The notes beneath the pieces were generated by a model. That model searched no databases, was not told where the DNA came from, and worked only from the letters and a program-made list of their open reading frames with translations. A DNA stretch of 19,121 nucleotides, from assembly GCA_017354575.1 (NCBI GenBank), contig JAFMQP010000019.1, forward strand, positions 1 to 19,121. Reading direction: 5' to 3'. The stretch is from Acidothermales bacterium. GTDB lineage: Bacteria > Actinomycetota > Actinomycetes > Streptosporangiales > WHST01. Numbering within the stretch: the first letter of the stretch is position 1; each line of letters opens with the position of its first letter. A program made the translations under genes and the position numbers. Of the stretch, positions 14,533 through 19,121 are shown piece by piece.

Positions 14533-14730
14533 TGTGGATAGTGCTGTGGAGAACGTGGGGACGGTTCGGCGCGCCGTTGTGGACGGCCGGGGACCGACCG
14601 TGTGAACAACCTTGGTGACCCCCGCCAAGACGTCCTCTGACCTGCCGCGACTCCGTCCACCGGGTGTGGAGGAAAAAGAGTTCGGAGGAAGCGTCCGGCG
14701 GACGGGCTGCGGTGTCCCGGCTGTGGGTTA
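14533..14730 (+). repeat. Cluster of six DnaA-box-like 9-mers
   Basis: All read in the same direction: TGTGGATAG (14533), TGTGGAGAA (14545), TGTGGACGG (14578), TGTGAACAA (14601), TGTGGAGGA (14665) and TGTGGGTTA (14722). The actinobacterial DnaA box is TTGTCCACA, or TGTGGACAA on the other strand, so each departs from it by one to three bases. A perfect TGTGGACAA lies at 13998-14006, upstream of the thiF-like gene. The cluster may bind DnaA or a local regulator, or be coincidence. Confidence 0.4.
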
Positions 14731-14741
14731 CGGTCGGCTCG
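14729..14741 (+). promoter_or_regulatory. Leaderless -10 of the YgjP-like gene
   Basis: TACGGT (14729-14734) lies 6 nt before the GTG at 14741, and there is no Shine-Dalgarno sequence. The geometry fits a leaderless transcript beginning at the GTG. Confidence 0.5.
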
Positions 14742-15331
14742 TGAGTACCGGAGAGCGGGCGCGGCCGCGGTGGGACGTCGAGGTGCGGCGCAGCGCACGC
14801 CGGCGCCGTACGGTTCAGGCCTACCTCCGGGACCGTACGGTGGTCGTGCTCGTACCGGCGCGGATCACCAAGGCCGAGGAGAAGTTCTGGGTAGCCGAGA
14901 TGGTCGGCCGGCTGGAGCGCCAGGAGGACCTCCGGCTGCGCCGCAGGGACCGCGGCGACGACGAGCTGCTGGCGCGGGCGCGGGAGCTGTCGCGGCGCTA
15001 CCTCGGCGGACGTGCCCGGCCCACGGAGGTGCGCTGGGTGCAGAACCAGAACGACCGGTGGGGCTCGTGCACGCCTGCCCGCGGCACCATCCGGCTGTCC
15101 CACCGGCTGCGCGCGATGCCGGCGTGGGTCAGTGACTACGTCCTCGTGCACGAGCTCGCCCACCTGCTCGAGGACGGCCACGGCCCGGCGTTCTGGCGGC
15201 TGGTGGCGAGCTATCCACGGGCGGAACGGGCCCGCGGCTACCTCGAGGGCGTGGCCGCCGCGGCCGGGCTGGACCTCGTCGGCGCCGAGCCCGAGGTGCC
15301 GGCCGACCCCGTCCAGGACGAGCTCTGGTAG
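14741..15331 (+). CDS. YgjP/DUF45-family zinc metallopeptidase
   Basis: This 196-residue protein has the gluzincin-like motif HELAH (137-141) with a third histidine in DGHGPAFW (His147), and the family signature NRWGSC-like NDRWGSC (104-110). Together these define the YgjP/DUF45 (M48-like) metallopeptidases. The substrate is unknown; related proteins occur alone or with restriction enzymes. No signal peptide or membrane helix is seen, so it should be cytosolic. The N-terminal 25 residues are rich in Arg. I start it at the GTG at 14741 because an upstream in-frame extension has no ribosome-binding site and non-coding composition. TACGGT sits 6 nt before the GTG. It converges with the zincin-like gene, with 27 bp between the stops. 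Confidence 0.9.
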   Translation: MSTGERARPRWDVEVRRSARRRRTVQAYLRDRTVVVLVPARITKAEEKFWVAEMVGRLERQEDLRLRRRDRGDDELLARARELSRRYLGGRARPTEVRWVQNQNDRWGSCTPARGTIRLSHRLRAMPAWVSDYVLVHELAHLLEDGHGPAFWRLVASYPRAERARGYLEGVAAAAGLDLVGAEPEVPADPVQDELW

Positions 15332-15358
15332 GGACGCGGTTCCCGCCCCACCTCGTGC

Positions 15359-16687
15359 TCATGGAGTCTCGGGGGGACCGTCCCCGCCGTCGCCTTCCTC
15401 GTCCCAGCCGAGCTGGGACAGGTCGGAGAAGCCGTCGAGCCCGGAGCTGCCGCTGACGAACGTGTCCGGGTTCTCCAGGTCGTCCGCGTCGGGCAGCAGG
15501 TCGGGGTGCGCCCACAGCGTGTCGCGGCCGTCGACGCCGCGTGTCTCGGTGAGCCTGGCCCACAGCGCGGCCGCCTCGCGCATGCGGCGCGGCCGCAGCT
15601 CCAGGCCCACCAGCGCGGCCAGCGTGCGCTCCGCCGGACCGCCCGTCGCGCGGCGCCTGCGCACGGCCTCGGCGAGCGGCGTCGCGGCCGGCATCCGGCC
15701 GCCCGTCGCCTCGGTCACCACGTGGTCGACCCAGCCCTCGACGAGTGCGAGCAGCGTCTCGAGCCGGCGCAGCGCCGCCCGCTGGGCGGGGGTGTCGGCC
15801 GTCTCGCCGCCGTCGAAGATGCCCTCGGACAGGGCCCGCTGCAGCGCTTCCGGGTCGCTGAGGTCGATCTGCCCGACGATGGACTCGAGCCGGGACGTGT
15901 CGACCTCGATGCCCTTCGCGTACTCCTCGACGGCGCCCAGCAGCCGGGCGGGCAGCCATGGGGCGTGCACGAACAGCCGCTGGTGGGCCGCCTCCCGCAG
16001 CGCGAGGTAGAGCCGCACGTCGTCCGCGCGGACGCCGAGCCCCTCGCCGAACGCCGCGACGTTGGCGGGCAGGAGCGCCGCCGTGCCGGCCGGCGCGAGC
16101 GGCAGCCCGATGTCGGACGCGCTCAGCACCTCCCCCGCGAGCGCGCCCACCGCCTGGCCGACCTGGCTGCCGAACATGACGCCGCCCATCTGCCGCACCA
16201 TGCCGAGCATCGGGCCCGCGGTCTGGCGCATCTCCTCGGGGATGACGCCTGCCATGTTGTCGGCGAGCTTCGCGACGACCGGGTCGCACAGCCGTGCCCA
16301 GGTGGACAGCGTCGCCTCGACCCATTCGGCACGGCTCCACGCCTCGACCTTGTTGCACCCGGACGGCAGCGCGGTGGCGTCGTCGAGCCAGACGTCGGCG
16401 AGCCGGATCGCGTCGGCGACCTCGCGCTTGTCCCTGTCGAGCACGGACGAGTCGCCCGCCGCGGACACCGCCTGCCGCGCGGTCTGCCGGGCGAGGTCCC
16501 AGTTCACCGGCCCGCTGCCGGGGTTGGTCATGGCGGACGCGATGCCCTGGAGCATCTGTGCGAACTGCTCCGGGCCGGCGCCGCCGAACATCGCCGCGAA
16601 CGGGTTCTCCGGCTGGTTGCCGCCCTCGCCGTCGTCCTTCGGATCGTCGTCTCGCGGCCCCTCGACGGGGTTGTCGCCGCCACTCAT
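15359..16687 (-). CDS. Zincin-like (DUF2342/Zincin_2) protein, motif degenerate
   Basis: This 442-residue protein corresponds by position and character to Rv3195-like proteins annotated as zinc-dependent metalloproteases. It has an acidic, Gly/Pro-rich N-terminus (1-30), NPFAAMFGG, a core around PSGCNKVEAWSRAEWV, LPLAPAG and ALREAAHQRLF (229-239), and EGWVDHV (317-323). The motif expected to be HExxH reads REAAH (231-235), so the first zinc ligand is replaced by Arg. I believe this holds in much of this subfamily, so it may be a non-catalytic or differently coordinated relative. The C-terminus is acidic and disordered-looking. The ATG at 16687 has GGAGG 7 nt upstream on the minus strand. No signal peptide is seen. 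It is divergent from moaE. Confidence 0.86.
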   Translation of the reverse strand: MSGGDNPVEGPRDDDPKDDGEGGNQPENPFAAMFGGAGPEQFAQMLQGIASAMTNPGSGPVNWDLARQTARQAVSAAGDSSVLDRDKREVADAIRLADVWLDDATALPSGCNKVEAWSRAEWVEATLSTWARLCDPVVAKLADNMAGVIPEEMRQTAGPMLGMVRQMGGVMFGSQVGQAVGALAGEVLSASDIGLPLAPAGTAALLPANVAAFGEGLGVRADDVRLYLALREAAHQRLFVHAPWLPARLLGAVEEYAKGIEVDTSRLESIVGQIDLSDPEALQRALSEGIFDGGETADTPAQRAALRRLETLLALVEGWVDHVVTEATGGRMPAATPLAEAVRRRRATGGPAERTLAALVGLELRPRRMREAAALWARLTETRGVDGRDTLWAHPDLLPDADDLENPDTFVSGSSGLDGFSDLSQLGWDEEGDGGDGPPETP

Positions 16688-16776
16688 GCGCCTGCCTCCA
16701 CAGTGCTGTACAGCGCGTATCCGCCACGCTATCTCTATGGATGAACGTCTGGTGGGCGGACCGTTCGCCCATCGCG

Positions 16777-16790
16777 TACGGTCGGGGACA
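16777..16790 (+). promoter_or_regulatory. Leaderless -10 of moaE
   Basis: TACGGT (16777-16782) lies 7 nt before the ATG at 16790, with no Shine-Dalgarno sequence, giving a predicted transcript that starts at the ATG. Confidence 0.5.
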
Positions 16791-17215
16791 TGAGCGAAGT
16801 CATCCGCCGCGTCGGCGTCCGCGAGGACCCGCTGCCGGTCGACGAGCTGCGCGAGGCCGTCTCCGACGCGGACTGCGGCGGGGTCGTCGTCTTCGTCGGC
16901 ACCGTACGCGCGCACGACGCCGGCCGTCCGGTGACGCGCCTGGCATACGACGCCCACCCGTCCGCCGTCGACGTGCTGCGTCAGGTGGCGGAGAAGGTCG
17001 CCGCCGACGTGCCGGTACGCGCGCTCGCCGTGGAGCACAGGGTGGGACTGCTCGAGGTGGGTGACGTCGCGGTGGTCGCGGCGGCGTCCGCCGAGCACCG
17101 CGCGGAGGCGTTCACCGCGGCACAGCGCCTGATCGACGACCTGAAGGCGACCGTGCCGATCTGGAAGCGACAGGATTTCTCCGACGGCGGCCAGGAGTGG
17201 GTCGGCACGCCGTAA
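16790..17215 (+). CDS. moaE: Molybdopterin synthase catalytic subunit (MoaE)
   Basis: This 141-residue MoaE-family protein is the large subunit of molybdopterin synthase, which converts precursor Z (cPMP) to molybdopterin using sulfur from MoaD. Family signatures are VVFVGTVRAHDAGRPV (33-48), LAYDAHP, EHRVGLLEVGD, SAEHRAEAF and the C-terminal catalytic stretch DDLKATVPIWKRQ, holding the conserved lysines. The last residue of that stretch is Gln where many MoaE proteins have Glu. No MoaD or other molybdenum-cofactor gene lies in the window, so the partner must be elsewhere. It starts at the ATG at 16790, 7 nt after TACGGT. The PDZ/Lon-like gene follows 27 bp downstream but has its own -10, so operon membership is uncertain. 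Confidence 0.9.
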   Translation: MSEVIRRVGVREDPLPVDELREAVSDADCGGVVVFVGTVRAHDAGRPVTRLAYDAHPSAVDVLRQVAEKVAADVPVRALAVEHRVGLLEVGDVAVVAAASAEHRAEAFTAAQRLIDDLKATVPIWKRQDFSDGGQEWVGTP

Positions 17216-17230
17216 CACGGGTTCACCATC

Positions 17231-17243
17231 TAGGCTCGGGTCA
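17231..17243 (+). promoter_or_regulatory. Leaderless -10 of the PDZ/Lon-like gene
   Basis: TAGGCT (17231-17236) lies 6 nt before the ATG at 17243 and there is no Shine-Dalgarno sequence, consistent with a leaderless transcript in the 27-bp gap after moaE. Confidence 0.5.
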
Positions 17244-18292
17244 TGGTCGGACGGCTCGCTACGCTCGTCGTGTCGGGCGTGCTCGTGGTGTTGCTGGCCA
17301 TCGTGGGCTGGTACCTGCCGGTGCCGTACGTCCGCGAGTCTCCCGGGCCCACGTACAACACCCTGGGCCGGGTCGACGACAAGCCGATCGTCTCGATCTC
17401 GGGTCACCGGACCTATCCCGCCGACGGGCACCTCAACATGACGACCGTGTCGGTGATCGGCGGCCCGGACAACCAGCCGAGCCTCGGCCAGGCGCTCACC
17501 GGGTGGGTCGACCCGCGGGTCGCGGTGGTGCCCGAGGAGCTGTACTACCCGCGGGGCACGACGCGGCAGCAGGTCGAGCAGGAAAGTGCCGAGCAGTTCC
17601 AGAGCTCCCAGGACGACGGCACCGTCGCCGCCCTGCGCCAGGTGGGGATCCCGGTGACGCCGCACGTGATCGTGCAGACCGTGCAGAAGGGTAAGCCCGC
17701 CGAGGGACGCCTGCACGCGGGCGACCGTGTCACCGCGATCGACGGCGTGCGCACGCCCGACCAGCAGGCGATCCAAGAGGAGATGGCGACGCGCAAGCCG
17801 GGTGACACGGTGCGGTTCACCGTCACCCGCCAGGGAAAGCAGGTCACCGTCGCCGTCCCGACCGTAGGCGCGCCCGACGACGGGAAACGTGCGATCGTCG
17901 GCATCCTGCTCGGTATCGACTACTCGTACCCCGTCAAGGTCGACATCTCCCTGCAGAACGTCGGCGGCCCGTCCGCCGGGCTGATGTTCTCGCTCGCGAT
18001 CGTCGACCTGCTGACCCCGGGCCCGCTTACCGGCGGCAGGTTCGTCGCCGGCACGGGCACCATGGACCCCAACGGCACGGTGGGCGCGATCGGCGGCATC
18101 GCGCAGAAGATGATAGCCGCACACGACAAGGGCGCATCGGTCTTCCTCACGCCTGCCGGGAACTGCGCCGAGGCGATGCGGTCCCGGCCGCCCGGGCTCC
18201 GGCTCGTGAAGGTCGGAACGCTGAAGGGCGCCGTCACGGCGCTCGACGCGCTCCGCACCGGCACGGGCGGCGTCCCGTCGTGCCCTCGCTGA
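17243..18292 (+). CDS. Membrane-anchored PDZ and Lon-type serine protease
   Basis: This 349-residue protein has one N-terminal hydrophobic segment (about 7-25), then a family-specific region with YVRESPGPTYNTLG, a PDZ domain (about 140-208, including GRLHAGDRVTAIDG) and a Lon-type proteolytic domain with a Ser-Lys dyad. Ser244 is in NVGGPSAGLMFSLAIVDLL and Lys289 in GGIAQKMIAAHDKGA, 45 residues apart as in Lon. It has no AAA+ ATPase domain, so it is an ATP-independent, probably extracytoplasmic, anchored peptidase of the YlbL type. Rv3194c is the positional counterpart. The substrate is unknown; the PDZ domain probably selects C-terminal peptides. It lies 21 bp upstream of the UPF0182 gene on the same strand, so the two are likely co-transcribed. 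Confidence 0.92.
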   Translation: MVGRLATLVVSGVLVVLLAIVGWYLPVPYVRESPGPTYNTLGRVDDKPIVSISGHRTYPADGHLNMTTVSVIGGPDNQPSLGQALTGWVDPRVAVVPEELYYPRGTTRQQVEQESAEQFQSSQDDGTVAALRQVGIPVTPHVIVQTVQKGKPAEGRLHAGDRVTAIDGVRTPDQQAIQEEMATRKPGDTVRFTVTRQGKQVTVAVPTVGAPDDGKRAIVGILLGIDYSYPVKVDISLQNVGGPSAGLMFSLAIVDLLTPGPLTGGRFVAGTGTMDPNGTVGAIGGIAQKMIAAHDKGASVFLTPAGNCAEAMRSRPPGLRLVKVGTLKGAVTALDALRTGTGGVPSCPR

Positions 18293-18313
18293 CGATGAAT
18301 TGGGTGACGCAAC

Positions 18314-19121
18314 ATGTCCTATAGAGCGGCGACCCCGCGGATCCCGCGATCGGTGGGCCGGCGGGTGCTCCTCGGCATCGTCATCGCGGTCGTCGCGATC
18401 ATCCTGGTCGCGGTCTTCACCAACATCATGACGAACGTGCTGTGGTACCGCGCGCTTGGCTACGGCGGCGTCTACGGCACCATGATCGGCATCCGGTTGC
18501 TGTTGTTCGCGATCGGCGTGATCGTGCTCGGCGGCACCGTGCTGGTGAACCTCGCGGTCGCGAGAAGGCTCAGGCCGGTCAGCGTCCCGAACACGCCGGA
18601 CCAGCAGGTGCTCGCCCGCTACCGGCGCACGTTCGAGCCGCACTCCCGCAAGATCGCCGTCGTCATCGCAGCACTGGTCGGCCTGATCGGCGGGCTCTCG
18701 CTCGACGGCGCATGGGAGACGGTGCTCGGCTTCGTCAACCGGACGGCGTTCGGCACGAAAGACCCGCAGTTCCACATGGACGCCGGCTTCTACGTCTTCA
18801 CCTACCCTTTCGTCCGGCTCGTCATCGACACCGCGTTCGCGGCCGTCGTGCTGGGGTTCTTCGCCGCGGCGATCACGCACTACCTGTTCGGCGGGCTGCG
18901 TATCTCCGGACGTGGCCGCGGCCGCCACCTGAGCGCGGGCGCACGCGCGCACCTGGGCACCCTGCTCGGCATCTTCATGCTGCTGAAGGCGATCGCGTAC
19001 TGGCTGGACCGGTACGGCCTGGTGCACTCCACCCGGGGTGTCGCCGAGGGTGCGTCGTTCACCGACGTGCACGCGGTGCTGCCGGCGAAGACGATCCTCG
19101 CGGTCATCGCGCTGTGCTGCG
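18314..19121 (+). CDS. UPF0182-family membrane protein (3' end outside window)
   Basis: The first 269 residues of a polytopic membrane protein are visible; the frame runs off the right edge. Hydrophobic segments lie at about 17-39, 55-82, 113-130, 168-192, 213-232 and from 258 to the end, with typical UPF0182 features such as NVLWYRALGYGGVYG (41-55) and DPQFHMDAGFYVFTYPF (150-166). Full UPF0182 proteins are near 1000 residues, with seven N-terminal helices and a large extracytoplasmic part; their function is unknown. Position after the PDZ/Lon-like gene matches Rv3193c. I start it at the ATG at 18314, where GGGTGA 6 nt upstream is a weak Shine-Dalgarno sequence. The short gap favours co-transcription with the protease gene. 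Confidence 0.9.
   Translation, partial: MSYRAATPRIPRSVGRRVLLGIVIAVVAIILVAVFTNIMTNVLWYRALGYGGVYGTMIGIRLLLFAIGVIVLGGTVLVNLAVARRLRPVSVPNTPDQQVLARYRRTFEPHSRKIAVVIAALVGLIGGLSLDGAWETVLGFVNRTAFGTKDPQFHMDAGFYVFTYPFVRLVIDTAFAAVVLGFFAAAITHYLFGGLRISGRGRGRHLSAGARAHLGTLLGIFMLLKAIAYWLDRYGLVHSTRGVAEGASFTDVHAVLPAKTILAVIALCC

Larger units (their letters stand above)
14295..14740. other. Divergent intergenic region, 446 bp, with TGTGGA cluster
   Basis: No coding frame here is convincing. The left part carries the DUF5679 leader: -10 TAGGGT on the minus strand (14348-14353) and a perfect stem CGCCTGG/CCAGGCG (14315-14321 with 14326-14332, loop TGAT). The right part carries a -10 TACGGT (14729-14734) for the metallopeptidase. 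Between 14533 and 14730 lie six related TGTG-starting 9-mers in one orientation (separate entry). The rest is GC-rich sequence in which I see nothing recognisable. Confidence 0.6.

Noticed and set aside
14284..14541. 85-codon plus-strand frame in the divergent gap
   Set aside because: It starts inside the DUF5679 gene, is Gly/Pro/Arg-rich without coding bias, and has no ribosome-binding site.
13998..14730. Replication origin
   Set aside because: Despite DnaA-box-like 9-mers there is no dnaA, dnaN or other origin gene and no AT-rich unwinding element, so it is reported only as a motif cluster.
16705..16714. Palindrome GCTGTACAGC upstream of the zincin-like gene as a LexA box
   Set aside because: Actinobacterial LexA sites are GAAC-N4-GTTC type, and the E. 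coli type needs CTGT-N8-ACAG. A single 10-bp palindrome is too little for a named operator.
15359..19072. A minus-strand frame open for 1237 codons
   Set aside because: Only the part up to 16687 is the zincin-like gene. The rest is antisense to moaE, the PDZ/Lon-like gene and UPF0182, is rich in Arg/His/Asp as shadows are, and lacks a ribosome-binding site.
1..19121. Mobile element, prophage, CRISPR or toxin-antitoxin locus
   Set aside because: No transposase, integrase, direct-repeat array, attachment-like repeat or composition shift was seen. The block looks like conserved core chromosome.

Overview
This window is about 19 kb of high-GC DNA with strong third-position G/C bias, many GTG starts, very short intergenic gaps and actinobacterial hallmark genes: a WhiB-family regulator, a mycoredoxin, an AdnAB-type motor-nuclease and a UPF0182 membrane protein. 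It is a chromosomal segment of an actinomycete. From memory, the gene order closely follows the Mycobacterium tuberculosis block Rv3202c to Rv3193c (adnA, adnB, nudC, uvrD2, mrx1, whiB7, ABC1 kinase, zincin-like protein, PDZ/Lon-like protease, UPF0182). It differs in having a thioesterase and several small genes. The species cannot be told from this sequence. No tRNA, rRNA, insertion sequence, prophage or CRISPR array was seen.

Layout. Bases 1-6224 (+) carry the two subunits of a double-strand-break resection motor-nuclease, adnA (cut by the left edge) and adnB, coupled by a GTGA overlap. A convergent TesB-like thioesterase (6211-7008, -) overlaps the end of adnB by 14 bp. Its start lies 43 bp from the divergent start of nudC (7052-7945, +), which converges on mrx1 (7951-8202, -). 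uvrD2 (8294-10399, +) follows. The whiB7 locus (10400-11140) then contains a promoter with an AT-rich block, a 74-codon upstream ORF, a strong intrinsic terminator and whiB7 itself with its AT-hook. A small basic ORF and a 13-bp convergent terminator close this half.

From 14294 down to 11525 the minus strand carries a DUF5679 zinc-ribbon protein, a ThiF/E1-like protein of the RiPP-partner type and an ABC1 (ADCK/UbiB) kinase. Bases 14295-14740 are the only sizeable gene-free stretch. They hold divergent promoters and an unusual cluster of TGTGGA-type 9-mers resembling DnaA boxes. To the right are a YgjP-like metallopeptidase (+), a zincin-like protein with a degenerate motif (-), a MoaE-type molybdopterin synthase subunit (+), a membrane-anchored PDZ/Lon-like protease (+) and the 5' part of a UPF0182 membrane protein (+, cut by the right edge).

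Functionally the left half joins DNA break repair (AdnAB, UvrD2) with NAD(H) and mycothiol redox homeostasis (NudC, Mrx1) and inducible antibiotic resistance (WhiB7). The best candidate for a distinctive system is the whiB7 riboregulatory leader: promoter, uORF and terminator, with a possible alternative hairpin that holds the uORF stop codon in its loop. The mechanism class is known for whiB7/wblC, but the peptide and the RNA architecture seen here are specific and testable.
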